A model generated the notes under the pieces. It saw only the letters and a list, made by a program, of their open reading frames with translations. It was not told the origin of the DNA and did no database searches. This document shows, one piece after another, positions 17,003-26,228 of a DNA stretch of 64,000 nt (positions are counted from its first letter, which is position 1; the number at the start of each line of letters is the position of its first letter). Source of the stretch: Myxococcales bacterium (GTDB lineage Bacteria > Myxococcota_A > Polyangia > Polyangiales > GCA-016699535); the NCBI GenBank assembly GCA_016699535.1, contig CP064980.1, positions 806,001 to 870,000 on the forward strand. The letters run 5' to 3'. Position numbers and translations under genes: made by a program.

Positions 17003-19208
17003 TGATCAAAACTTCCTTTTACATAGTTGTTCTTTTGGTTTTGTCTATTTCAGGCCGAACCTTGGCAAACCCGGAGTCTTCGATCGCCACGCCTAAAGGA
17101 TTATTGCCGCCCGTGGAATCGGTTAAGAATGAAATGCATCCGCCTTTCATCTTGCGAGACACCGAAGGCAAAGCGATCCAAGCCCATCAAAAAGAAATCT
17201 CAGCAAATAAAAGTTGTGGAAACTGTCATGATGCGGATTTCATCAATGCAACAAGTACGCATGCCCCAGATAAAGTCGCTGTAGATTGCATCGGCTGTCA
17301 TGTTGAAGGTGGTATGAGTGCGCTTCAGACTGCTCAGGTGGACAAGGAGGGCAAAGTTTCGGTTCTTGTTCGCTCTCCATCAAGTCAGACCTGTGGCAAC
17401 TGTCATGGTGTAGCCAATACTGAAAAACAGACACTTGAGCTCGGAAATGGCTTGTTAGAAGCGCAGTGGCCAGGGCCTTACATTGCTTCACTTTTGCGTG
17501 GCGAGATTTTTTCTCCTCAACATATCTCGGATTCGTTTCTGAACTTGAAAGATAAGGAAAAACAGGATCGCCCGTGGGATGTGCATGCCGCGCGTTTGCT
17601 GCGTTGCACTTCGTGTCACTTCACTTCCAACAACCCACGCAAGATTGGCGTTTTAAAAAAGCATGAAAAAGCCTATCTTAGCAGCGATCCACGTGTGTTG
17701 GATACAGGCTAAGGAGCGCCATCTCAAGAGTCTTGCATGTCAAAGTTGCCACGTGCCCTTACTGAGTAGTCCGACTTTACAAGCAGTAGACTACTCGGTA
17801 CTGACGCCGCAAGGTGGGCCCCGTATGCAATTTCGTCGGGTGCAGAGACTGAACCCATCTGCGCCAAGCAGTTGGTTTGTCGAAGGTTATCGACCTTTTC
17901 TTTTATGGGAAACGCGTCATGGTCAGAGTCGCTTCGCGCCGTATAATTTAGTTGCAGCTTGGAAGTGGGTCGATGGCAAAAGTGGTAAAGAAATTGCTCG
18001 CGATATTCTGGAGCGCGTTTGGCTTACGGCGCAAGGGAATTATCAACCCAGTTTAGTTGCGGTGTTCGACGCTAATCATGACGGGGCTTTGCAAGATCGA
18101 GAGCTTGTTGTTGACACGAAGCTAAAAGAGCAGTCGTTGCTTCGTCGGTTTGAAAGTCTAGGTATTGCACAAGCAAAAATAAAAGCAGATGTCGAGGCAT
18201 ACGCCGTAAGGCATGGTGTTACCACGGGGAAATGGGCCACGGCGTCTTGTGATAGTTGCCACGGCAAAAAATCTCGCTTTGCAGAAAGTATTGCGTTGGC
18301 AACCGGCCCCTTTTCTGGGGGCGTGATTCCAAAACCGAGCAAAGATGTGAATGCTCTTCTTGACGGCCGTCAGTTGGTTATGAACGGTATTGGTTTAGAA
18401 GTTGTTGGTGTCGGACATCATGCACAAGCCTACGTTCCGGGGCACGATACAAAAGATTGGAGCGAAAAGTATGGCTTCTTGCTTTTTGTGCTCGTAATGT
18501 TTGGGGTGATGGTGCATGCCGCCGCACGCGCGTGGATTTCGCACAAACGAAAGAAAGTGTTTCATGCGGTGTTGAGCACAAAACGTGTTTATATGTACGG
18601 TGCCTATGAACGGGTCTGGCACTGGACGATGGTGGTGAGTGTATTGTTTTTGCTGGTGACGGGCTTTCAGATTCACTATCCGCATAGCTTTAGAGTGTTT
18701 CGGTTTTCGACGGCGGTGTTTGTTCATAACTTCATGGCTGTTGTCATGATATTGAATGCCTTTTTGTCATTGTTCTTTCATTTAGCAAGCGGTGAGATCA
18801 AGCAATTCATACCTGAGCGATCCGGATTTATCCGTGGTATTGTGGCGCAACTAAGTTACTACGGAAAAGGCATGTTTATGGGAGCCAACCATCCGGTGAC
18901 CAAAACACGCGAAAAGAAACTCAACCCATTACAGCGTGTTGCTTATGTTGGACTTCTCAATGTCTTGTTCCCTATACAGATTTTGTCCGGGGTTTGGCTA
19001 TGGTTGGGAGGAGTCTACCCCGATCTGTTGTTGCGTGTTGGTGGCGTGCCCATGGTTGCGCCCCTTCACATTTTCAGCTTGGGCATTTGCAGCTTTCTTG
19101 GTGATGCATGTGTATCTAACAACTACCGGTCATACTCTGATGTCGAACCAGCGCGCGATGGTAAGTGGTTGGGAAGATGTGCCAGTCTCGGACGGCAAGG
19201 CGAGTTAG
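17002..19208 (+). CDS. Hexaheme cytochrome c fused to diheme-type cytochrome b (frame broken twice)
   Basis: Pieces 17002-17712, 17663-19237 and a third frame ending at 19208 rebuild one protein of about 735 residues. An N-terminal signal peptide is followed by six CxxCH motifs (CGNCH, CIGCH, CGNCH, CTSCH, CQSCH, CDSCH). A 12-residue EF-hand-like loop (D-A-N-H-D-G-A-L-Q-D-R-E, 18068-18103) lies before the sixth heme. The C-terminal half is a cytochrome b561-like membrane domain with a helix near 18475-18540 and four more, carrying His residues in W-H-W, F-V-H-N-F, F-F-H-L and V-M-H-V. An extra G near 17707 and a missing T at 19071-19074 explain the breaks. It probably takes electrons from the quinol pool and passes them to the octaheme cytochrome upstream. 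Confidence 0.85.
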
Positions 19209-19226
19209 AACGAAGGAACAATAGCT

Positions 19227-19745
19227 ATGAAGAGTGAAGCAAAACCGTATATCAATCCCTATGTGGGTGGAACGCTGCTTGGTGTGGTTCTGTTCTTAGC
19301 CTTCTTGTTGACGGGCAATGGCCTTGGCGCCTCGGGTGCGATCAACCGCGTGCAGCTTGCGGTTGTCGATGCAATAGCGCCTCATCATGTGGATAAGGTA
19401 GCTTATTTTGCTGAGACTGCAGGTGGCCATCGCAATCCTCTCTCGAACCCTTCTGTTCTGATGTTATTGGGAACGTTGTTGGGAGGTATGCTGTCGGGTT
19501 TTATCTTTAAGCGGTTTAAAGTTGAGTTGCGCAAGGGGCCTCATATTTCAAACGCTTTGCGTCTTGCTATGGCACTTAGTGGTGGAGTGATTATGGGCTA
19601 TGGGGCGCGCCTCGCTCGAGGATGCACTTCCGGACAAGCGCTTAGCGGCGGAGCCGTTTTGTCGGTGGGCAGTTGGGCTTTCATGCTTGCGGTTTTTGCT
19701 GGTGGATATTTGTTAGCATATTTTGTGCGACGTCTATGGACCTGA
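19227..19745 (+). CDS. YeeE/YedE-family sulfur-compound transporter (short subunit)
   Basis: A 172-residue membrane protein with about four helices. It carries the family signature R-G-C-T-S-G-Q-A-L-S-G-G near residues 132-142, in which the Cys is thought to relay thiosulfate through the membrane (known for TsuA/YeeE). Ribosome site AAGGA 10 bases before the ATG. It follows the cytochrome gene by 18 bases and precedes a second YeeE/YedE gene, so the two may act as a pair. Likely job: uptake or release of thiosulfate or another small sulfur species linked to the octaheme cytochrome. Confidence 0.88.
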   Translation: MKSEAKPYINPYVGGTLLGVVLFLAFLLTGNGLGASGAINRVQLAVVDAIAPHHVDKVAYFAETAGGHRNPLSNPSVLMLLGTLLGGMLSGFIFKRFKVELRKGPHISNALRLAMALSGGVIMGYGARLARGCTSGQALSGGAVLSVGSWAFMLAVFAGGYLLAYFVRRLWT

Positions 19746-19772
19746 ATCTGAAAGAAGTGATGAGGAAATCCT

Positions 19773-21092
19773 ATGGGACCCTATAATCTAACAGCCGATT
19801 GGGGCAGTTTGGTATCGATTTTGGTGCCGCTTTTGTTAGGCATTGGTTTCGGTGCGGCTTTGGAGATGTCCGGTTTCGGTGATTCTCGGAAACTTGCGGG
19901 GCAATTTTATTTGCGTGACATGACCGTTTTGAAAGTTATGTTTACAGCTATTATTGTAGCCGGAGTACTACTCGGCATTAGCTCCGCTGTTGGTCTGATC
20001 GATTTTTCACTAATCTTTGTTAACCCTACCTATCTGCTTCCCGGTGTGGTCGGTGGTCTGATAATGGGCGTGGGCTTTATTATCGGTGGCTTTTGTCCGG
20101 GTACTTCTCTTGTGGCTGCATCGACGCTCAAACTTGATGGTGTTGTCTTTGCTTTAGGTGTTGCCTTAGGGATCTTTGCCTTTGGAGAGACGGTTGGTCT
20201 TTTCAGTAATTTTTGGCATTCGAGCATGATGGGTCGCTTTACCTTACCAGAGCTTTTTAATGTCGACATGGGAGTGATGCTGGTGATCGTCGTTGCAGTT
20301 GCTCTGCTTGCCTTTATGGCTGCTGAAGTATCCGAGGCCTATTTTGGTCGTTGTGAGCCTTCAAATGAGCTTCGTTTTTTCCCACGTAGAAAGTTAGCCT
20401 ACATCTTCGGTGGTAGTTTGCTTTTGATTGCACTGACGAGCGCCTATATCGGTGAGCCTGATGCGATCGAGCGCTGGGAGCGCGTGGCTGCGGTGCAAGG
20501 CAAGCGTTTGGAAAAACGCGAAGTGTACGTTCATCCGAAAGAAGTTGCCGAGCTTATGAACAACAATGCGGTGTATACGCGTGTGATTGATGTACGTGAT
20601 GAAGCCGACTTTAATCTGTTCCATTTAAAGAATTCGAAGCGTTTGGATCTCTCACAACTTGAAGAAAAGCAAGTCGTCAAATCCGTTCAGAATAAAGCGG
20701 ACAATACCGTCTATTTTGTTCTCTCCAACGGGGAGAAACTCGCCACAGAGGCCTGGAAGATTTTGATTGGACAGGGCATGCAAAATATCTACATTGTTGA
20801 GGGTGGTATGAATCGATGGCTTTCTATTTTTCCTTTACCGTCCTGCATTGCAGTCCCTGAAAAGCATAACGCATCGAGCGAGTCCTTAGCTTATCGTTTC
20901 TATCGTGCAGTGGGTGATAGTTTTACTACTGCGTATGTAGCGCCAAAAGGGAAAACCTTGCCCCAGGACTGCAAAATGCACGAATATGCGGCCATCTTAG
21001 CTGATGAGAAAAATACGAAGAGCGAAACCGAATTTGAGCACAAAGTAAAACTCCAAACAAAGAAATCTGCACCCAAGGGGTCTTGCGGATAG
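19773..21092 (+). CDS. YeeE/YedE transporter fused to a degenerate rhodanese-like domain
   Basis: 439 residues. The first 205 or so form a YeeE/YedE membrane domain with G-G-F-C-P-G-T-S-L as the Cys motif. An additional helix lies near 212-228, and a rhodanese-like domain covers about 250-355 (V-I-D-V-R-D-E-A-D-F ... V-E-G-G-M-N-R-W-L). The expected catalytic loop (Y-C-x-x-G-x-R-S) is replaced by F-V-L-S-N-G-E-K, so the sulfur-carrying Cys is missing and enzyme activity is unlikely; a binding or docking role is possible. The last 80 residues are hydrophilic, with two Cys (one in Q-D-C-K-M-H, one near the end). Last gene of the sulfur/cytochrome operon. Confidence 0.88.
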   Translation: MGPYNLTADWGSLVSILVPLLLGIGFGAALEMSGFGDSRKLAGQFYLRDMTVLKVMFTAIIVAGVLLGISSAVGLIDFSLIFVNPTYLLPGVVGGLIMGVGFIIGGFCPGTSLVAASTLKLDGVVFALGVALGIFAFGETVGLFSNFWHSSMMGRFTLPELFNVDMGVMLVIVVAVALLAFMAAEVSEAYFGRCEPSNELRFFPRRKLAYIFGGSLLLIALTSAYIGEPDAIERWERVAAVQGKRLEKREVYVHPKEVAELMNNNAVYTRVIDVRDEADFNLFHLKNSKRLDLSQLEEKQVVKSVQNKADNTVYFVLSNGEKLATEAWKILIGQGMQNIYIVEGGMNRWLSIFPLPSCIAVPEKHNASSESLAYRFYRAVGDSFTTAYVAPKGKTLPQDCKMHEYAAILADEKNTKSETEFEHKVKLQTKKSAPKGSCG

Positions 21093-21114
21093 TAGTCTTA
21101 GTTAAAGCTGTGTG

Positions 21115-21906
21115 TTAGCTGTGTTGGCGTGTTGGATCGAGTCGATCTCGGAGCCAGTCGCCGAAGAGGTTGAAGCCTAGAACAGTAATGGCGATGGTGC
21201 TACCAGCATAAAGGGCGACGTGCGGAAAACGCAACAACACTGCACTGCCTTGGTCCAATAACGTTCCCCATGAACTTGTCGTGCCTGGTCCAAGGCCAAG
21301 AAAAGACAGTGTCGATTCAGCAACAATTGCGCTACCCATGCCTGTGGACGCTTGAATCAACATGGGAGCGGCGATGTTGGGCAGGATATGGCGAAGCAGG
21401 GTTCGTGGCGTGTTGTAGCCGAGAGCCTTGGCTGAACTTATGTAGTCTCGTTCTTTGATAGAGAGTGTTTCAGCTCGTGCGATGCGTGCATAAAGCACCC
21501 ATCCTGTGGCAACCAATGCAAAGATCAGATGACTGAGTCCGGCATGCGCTACCAGGGCGACAATACCAATGTTCAACAAGATTGACGGGAAAGCTTGGAC
21601 CATGTCAGCAAAGCCAGACACTATTTGATCGACGGTTTTTCCAAAGTACGCCGCTACCATGCCTAGTATTCCACCAATGAATGTACTTAGAAAAACGACG
21701 CAAAGAGATACGACGGCTGCAAGTCTTGCCCCATGAAGCAGTACGCTCAGGATATCAACTCCATTATCGGTCGTGCCCAAGAGGTGATTGGCGTTTGCTA
21801 AGATGTACTCATGATTAAGATTGATCGTATCGGGTGAGTAGGGCGCTATAGAGGGTCCTATCAACGCTAAGAAAAAGAACAACGAGACTATCACGAGTCC
21901 TATCAT
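21115..21906 (-). CDS. ABC transporter permease, DppC/OppC type
   Basis: A 263-residue inner-membrane permease of the dipeptide/oligopeptide/nickel uptake family, with about six helices. The EAA loop is recognisable (Y-I-S-S-A-K-A-L-G-Y-N ... I-L-P-N-I) near residues 158-185. Translation is coupled to the upstream permease by a 4-base ATGA overlap (21903-21906). No ATPase or periplasmic binding protein is encoded in the window, so the substrate is unknown and those parts must come from elsewhere. Confidence 0.9.
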   Translation of the reverse strand: MIGLVIVSLFFFLALIGPSIAPYSPDTINLNHEYILANANHLLGTTDNGVDILSVLLHGARLAAVVSLCVVFLSTFIGGILGMVAAYFGKTVDQIVSGFADMVQAFPSILLNIGIVALVAHAGLSHLIFALVATGWVLYARIARAETLSIKERDYISSAKALGYNTPRTLLRHILPNIAAPMLIQASTGMGSAIVAESTLSFLGLGPGTTSSWGTLLDQGSAVLLRFPHVALYAGSTIAITVLGFNLFGDWLRDRLDPTRQHS

Positions 21907-22832
21907 GTGAGCCTTACCCGCGGGTCTAAGCCCATGTAAAGCAAATCGATTGCAAGATTTACAAGGACGTAAAAAATCGCGACGATGAGAACGCAGCCTT
22001 GAATAACGGGAATATCGCGTGCAAAAAAAGCTTCGATGAAGAGCGAACCCAAACCGGGTCGCTCAAATATTTTCTCGGTAACCACTGTTCCAGAGAGTAG
22101 CGCGCCAAGTTGCGCAGCGCCGACCGTGGAGACGGGAAGCAAAGAATTGCGAAGGCAGTGTTTAAACAGAACCGTTGACGGCTTTAGTCCACGGGCTCGC
22201 GCTGCAAGGGTGTATTGTTGCGATAGACTTTCGAGCATGGCTGCGCGTGTTTGCCTGGTTAGAATCGCAGCAAGCGCGCTGCCAATTGTTATGGTTGGCA
22301 GAACAATGGCAGCCAAGGTGTTGGGGTCGTCCCCTGGCAAGGGAAGCCAGCGCAAATGCATGCCAAACAAAAGAATTAATAAGGGTCCAAGCCAGATGTT
22401 TGGGATAGCAAGGCCAGCAATTGCAAAGCCTGAAGCAATACTGTCCCAAAGCTTTCCGTGCTTGGCTGCGGCTAAGACGCCAAGCGGGATCGACAAAAGC
22501 CAGGCAAAGAGGAATGCGGCAAATGCTAAATATAAAGTTGATGGTAGTACCTCAAGAATTAGTTGACTGACGCTTGAGCTGCGTTTTCGAAATGAAAAGC
22601 CGAGGCTGCCGTTAGCGACGTCTTTTGTAAAACTCAGATATTGCTCGGCGACGGGCCTGTCGAGTTTGAGCGCCTCTCGCATGGCCTGTCTATCTTCTGG
22701 GGAAGCTTCGTCACCTAGAATGGCCTCGACTGGATCGCCCGGAATGAGGCGCACAAGCAAAAACACTAAAGTGACGACGCCGGCGACTGTCACAAGAGCT
22801 CGCAAGAAACGATGTATTAAATAGCTTGGCAA
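21903..22832 (-). CDS. ABC transporter permease, DppB/OppB type
   Basis: About 309 residues with six helices, N-terminal R-L-I-P-G-D-P-V and the EAA loop (Y-T-L-A-A-R-A-R-G-L-K-P-S) near 210. I chose the TTG at 22832, directly after the stop of the upstream lipoprotein gene, because it gives the normal family N-terminus (P-S-Y-L-I-H-R-F-L-R-A-L). An ATG at 22907 would add 25 residues and overlap the lipoprotein by about 74 bases. It forms the heterodimeric channel with the DppC-type protein downstream. Confidence 0.88.
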   Translation of the reverse strand: MPSYLIHRFLRALVTVAGVVTLVFLLVRLIPGDPVEAILGDEASPEDRQAMREALKLDRPVAEQYLSFTKDVANGSLGFSFRKRSSSVSQLILEVLPSTLYLAFAAFLFAWLLSIPLGVLAAAKHGKLWDSIASGFAIAGLAIPNIWLGPLLILLFGMHLRWLPLPGDDPNTLAAIVLPTITIGSALAAILTRQTRAAMLESLSQQYTLAARARGLKPSTVLFKHCLRNSLLPVSTVGAAQLGALLSGTVVTEKIFERPGLGSLFIEAFFARDIPVIQGCVLIVAIFYVLVNLAIDLLYMGLDPRVRLT

Positions 22833-22833
22833 T

Positions 22834-23226
22834 TTACTCAGCGGGAAGGTAGGCGCAAAAGCGACGATCGCTGCCTTCAAGCACAGTGGCGAAATTTTCT
22901 TCGCCAAGCTCCGAGTCTAGAACGCAACGAAAACCATCGTCTGTACGGCAGTCTCCGTTACTCCCACACGATGCCATACACCATGTGGTAGACAGGCGAG
23001 AGGGTTCGCTGCGAAATTTCACGCAAACGGCGCTGTCAGGACAGGTTTGTTCATCACATCCTGCGACTGTGCAATAGCCGCCGCTGCCTTGCACGCTACG
23101 GTCACACAAACGATCTCCGCTCACGGAGCAGTCGACTGATGAGCTGCAATTGTCACCGATTTCCGGGGTACAAGCGATGCACCCAAGCAAAAACAGGGCT
23201 ACCATCCAGAGCTTAGCAAAAGGCAT
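22834..23226 (-). CDS. Small cysteine-rich lipoprotein
   Basis: About 130 residues. The signal peptide ends L-G-C-I-A-C, giving a lipidated Cys near residue 18. The mature part has about a dozen Cys, spaced like the secreted Cys-rich repeats common in Myxococcota (C-S-S-S-V-D-C, C-D-E-Q-T-C, C-G-S-N-G-D-C). I chose the ATG at 23226; one 18 bases earlier is possible. It ends right before the DppB-type permease, so it may be co-transcribed and could serve as an extracytoplasmic partner, though it is far too small for a normal peptide-binding protein. Function unknown. Confidence 0.7.
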   Translation of the reverse strand: MPFAKLWMVALFLLGCIACTPEIGDNCSSSVDCSVSGDRLCDRSVQGSGGYCTVAGCDEQTCPDSAVCVKFRSEPSRLSTTWCMASCGSNGDCRTDDGFRCVLDSELGEENFATVLEGSDRRFCAYLPAE

Positions 23227-23422
23227 GCCGGGAGCATATGCCAAAGACCCATATCTTCAAGACCTCTTGCAGACAATCATCTGGCTGCCAGATTACTAAT
23301 TTGATCGGACGATCATGCGCAATAGTGTTGACACCCATAGGCTAACGATGGGAAGCTTAATACTGGTTTTGCTTACGGTTTTTTCGCTCGCGCAAGGTGT
23401 TCCGGAGAGTCGATAGACATCG

Positions 23423-24196
23423 ATGCAGGTTATAGCAGCAGGGCTGACTGACACCGGTCGTCAGCGAGAATACAACGAAGATAGTCTACTCCTGGTAGAT
23501 GAACAGGGCTTGTATATCGTGGCTGACGGTATGGGAGGCCATCGCGCGGGCAATGTTGCCAGCAAAATGGCCACTGAAGCGGTCAAAACCTTTTTTGAAG
23601 AAATGAGTGCTGAGGAGTCTACGTGGCCCTTCAACTACGAGACACATCTTTCGGCTGAGGAGAACCGTCTCCTTACTAGTATTAAGCTTGCCAACAAACG
23701 CATTTTTGACACTTCGTGTTCCGATCGTGATCTTTACGGTATGGGAACCACAATCGTTGGTGCGCTTTTTTCGAAAAACCGCAGCAGGCTCTACGTTGCC
23801 CATGTTGGTGATAGCCGAGCTTATCGCATACGCAACAACGAAATTTTATTGATGACGCGAGATCATTCTCTGGTGAACGATTATCTGACCATCATGCCGC
23901 ACTTAACCAAGGAGCAACAAGATGAGCTACCTAGGAACGTGATCACGCGTGCCTTAGGCATGCAAGAGAGCGTTTTGGTTGATATGCAGAGTGATACTCC
24001 GCAAGAAGGTGACTATTTTCTGCTGTGCACCGATGGCTTGAGCGGTATGTTAAGTGACGAGCAGATTTGCGACATTGTGCTCGCTGCGAAAGATCCAGAG
24101 GCTGCTGCCAAAGATCTGATTGATGGGGCCAACGATCGCGGAGGAGAAGACAACGTCACCGCTCTGGTTTTCGCTATCGAGCCGGACAAAAAATAG
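23423..24196 (+). CDS. PP2C-family serine/threonine protein phosphatase
   Basis: A 257-residue soluble metal-dependent phosphatase of the bacterial Stp/PrpC type. Motifs in order: R-E-Y-N-E-D-S (residues 14-20), V-A-D-G-M-G-G-H metal site (33-40), G-T-T-I-V-G-A, H-V-G-D-S-R-A-Y-R near 133, C-T-D-G-L-S-G-M near 200 and G-G-E-D-N-V-T-A-L near 240. It normally reverses Hanks-type Ser/Thr kinase phosphorylation; no such kinase is in the window. It stands alone, with the convergent gamma-glutamyltransferase gene 22 bases downstream. Confidence 0.95.
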   Translation: MQVIAAGLTDTGRQREYNEDSLLLVDEQGLYIVADGMGGHRAGNVASKMATEAVKTFFEEMSAEESTWPFNYETHLSAEENRLLTSIKLANKRIFDTSCSDRDLYGMGTTIVGALFSKNRSRLYVAHVGDSRAYRIRNNEILLMTRDHSLVNDYLTIMPHLTKEQQDELPRNVITRALGMQESVLVDMQSDTPQEGDYFLLCTDGLSGMLSDEQICDIVLAAKDPEAAAKDLIDGANDRGGEDNVTALVFAIEPDKK

Positions 24197-24217
24197 CAGA
24201 GTTTATCTTTGGTGTGA

Positions 24218-26005
24218 CTATCTTCCTGCTGGGGCTCCACCTTTTCTTGGATCGCTAGCAGCTTCGATACGCGGGGATTCATCGCGAATGCGAATCATTT
24301 GAACCACGGCTGAATAGCTTAACTCGGAGAGTTCATGGCCGCGGGCTTTGAGTTCTTGCTTTGCAATAGGACTCAGCTTTTCATACTTGAGTGTGTCTGG
24401 ATCGCCTTGATCATGTATGCGTGGGTGTTCCACAGCTTCACGCGGGGGCAAGTCTTGCACAAGTGCACGGTATGCGGATTGCGTCACCGCGGTGATGATG
24501 CGACTTCCGCCGCTTCCGCCGACACAAAGTACGGGCTCATCGCCTTCGAAAACGATCGTTGGTGTCATCGAGGAGATGGGACGTTTGTTTGGACCAGGAA
24601 GATTGGGGTGTCCGCCAGGCAAACCAAACGCATTTGGCATGTCTACACCGCTTGCAAAATCATCCATTTGATCGTTAAGCACAAGTCCTGCAGCAGTGAT
24701 GCGTGCACCAAAAGGAAGGTTAACTGTGGTTGTCACAGACGCTACGTTTCCTTCCTTATCCACCACACAAAAATGAGACGTGCCTCCACCGGTGCGCTGC
24801 TTGCTACGTTTGGACTCAATGTTTTTCAATGGAAGGTCATAGCTTTCTTGAGGGCGAGCATGATTTGCATCGAAGAGCGAGGCACGTGCTTGCAATCGTT
24901 TAGGTGCTAACAGCTCTTGAACGGGTACCTTAACTTTGTCGGGATCACCAAAGTAGCGTACGCGATCGGCAAAAGGACCTTTAAATGCTTCGGAAAAAGC
25001 ATGCAGTAGCCATGACTCCGAAGGCTTTGTCTCTTTGCTTTGCCATTGCTCAAGCAAGGCCATGCTTGCCAGCATTGTATAGCCTCCGGCGCTGGGAGGT
25101 GGGGCAGTGACCCAACGGTAACCAAAACGCTCGCCTTGCAATGGCTTGCGGTCTTTAATGGTGTAGCTCTCGAGATCTTTCAAAGTCATGACGCCACCGT
25201 TTTTTGTCACAGCTTCGACAATGGCTTTGCCAATCTCGCCTTGGTAATAAGCCTTGGGGCCTTGTTCTGCGTAAAGTTCAAGCGTTTTAGCAAGCTCCGG
25301 ACGTTTGAGTTGCTCTCCAGCCTCGAACTTTTTCTTTCCTGAAAGGAGTGAAGCAAAACCTGGATCGCGAGCAAGGTCTTGTGGGAACCACTCAGAGTAT
25401 TCAGCAATGCGTTCTGAAATCACGAAGCCGTCTTTGGCGAGACTGATCGCTGGTGCGGCGACTTCCTTTCGAGATAGGCTTCCAAAACGTGTAAGAATAG
25501 CCTCGATGCCAGCAGGCTCACCGGGCACACCAACGGCTAGACCGCCGTACTCCGAAGCGGAATTCATGCGCTCGGTTGAGACAGTTTTGCTCGTCTTTTG
25601 ATACATGTCTTCGGTGGCCGCAGCGGGTGCGGTTTCGCGAAAGTCGATAAAGGTTACAGAGCGGTCTTTGGCGCGATAGTAGAGTGCAAAGCCCCCGCCG
25701 CCTAAACCACTCGAAGCAAAACTGGTGACTCCCAAGGCAAGCATGGTGGCTGCTGCGGCATCAGCTGCATTGCCTCCTTTGGCTAGAATGCTCGCGCCGG
25801 CCGCTGAAGCTTGAGGCTCATCCGCCGCAACAGCAAACTCTTCAAAATCACCAAAATGTTGGTACGATTTTTCTACCTGAGTTTGCGGCTGCTGGGGGGA
25901 TTGTTTGGCGGTTGTCTTGCTTTGTGGCTGAGAGGCCGATCCACACGACAAAGAGATAGCCAAGGCCAAGTACAACCCTAGGCGTAAAAAAGCAGATGAC
26001 GGCAT
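24218..26005 (-). CDS. ggt: Gamma-glutamyltransferase (glutathione hydrolase), lipoprotein form
   Basis: About 595 residues, an Ntn-hydrolase that cleaves the gamma-glutamyl bond of glutathione outside the cytoplasm. I chose the ATG at 26005 because a GAGGAG ribosome site lies just before it; earlier Mets add a non-signal extension. The signal ends S-L-S-C, predicting a lipid anchor. The nucleophile Thr of T-G-G-G-T-S-H-F, at about residue 409, begins the small subunit after autocleavage. The substrate-binding G-G-S-G-G-S-R-I is present near the C-terminus. It is divergent from a glutathione synthetase gene, and both carry the same upstream motif. Confidence 0.93.
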   Translation of the reverse strand: MPSSAFLRLGLYLALAISLSCGSASQPQSKTTAKQSPQQPQTQVEKSYQHFGDFEEFAVAADEPQASAAGASILAKGGNAADAAAATMLALGVTSFASSGLGGGGFALYYRAKDRSVTFIDFRETAPAAATEDMYQKTSKTVSTERMNSASEYGGLAVGVPGEPAGIEAILTRFGSLSRKEVAAPAISLAKDGFVISERIAEYSEWFPQDLARDPGFASLLSGKKKFEAGEQLKRPELAKTLELYAEQGPKAYYQGEIGKAIVEAVTKNGGVMTLKDLESYTIKDRKPLQGERFGYRWVTAPPPSAGGYTMLASMALLEQWQSKETKPSESWLLHAFSEAFKGPFADRVRYFGDPDKVKVPVQELLAPKRLQARASLFDANHARPQESYDLPLKNIESKRSKQRTGGGTSHFCVVDKEGNVASVTTTVNLPFGARITAAGLVLNDQMDDFASGVDMPNAFGLPGGHPNLPGPNKRPISSMTPTIVFEGDEPVLCVGGSGGSRIITAVTQSAYRALVQDLPPREAVEHPRIHDQGDPDTLKYEKLSPIAKQELKARGHELSELSYSAVVQMIRIRDESPRIEAASDPRKGGAPAGR

Positions 26006-26069
26006 GATTAAGTTCTCCTCAGGCAAGGAATGGGTAGTCCTTGTTGACCGGAAGCCTAGCCTAATGTCA

Positions 26070-26086
26070 GTGCCCTTGTGAATAGG
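26070..26086 (-). promoter_or_regulatory. Shared upstream motif, ggt side
   Basis: Read toward ggt this is CCTATTCACAAGGGCAC. It matches CCTATTCACAAGGACAC at 26199-26215 (read toward the glutathione synthetase gene) with one mismatch, and similarity extends some bases upstream. Both copies point the same way relative to their own gene. This suggests a common regulator or promoter element. Confidence 0.4.
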
Positions 26087-26198
26087 CTTTGGCGGTGCAG
26101 ATACAACATAGAGCGTCAAAAAAACTCGAGATATTGCCACGATTCCATCGACTTTTTCCTTGCATGTTGCACCGTTCCCTTGCGATCCTTGCCTAAAC

Positions 26199-26215
26199 CC
26201 TATTCACAAGGACAC
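26199..26215 (+). promoter_or_regulatory. Shared upstream motif, glutathione synthetase side
   Basis: CCTATTCACAAGGACAC, ending 13 bases before the ATG at 26229. It is the partner of the motif at 26070-26086; together they also form a wide inverted repeat across the divergent intergenic region. Confidence 0.4.
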
Positions 26216-26228
26216 AGGCCGTTAACCA

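Noticed and set aside
22036..22566. 176-codon open frame on the plus strand
   Set aside because: It is antisense to the DppB-type permease, which has clear family motifs.
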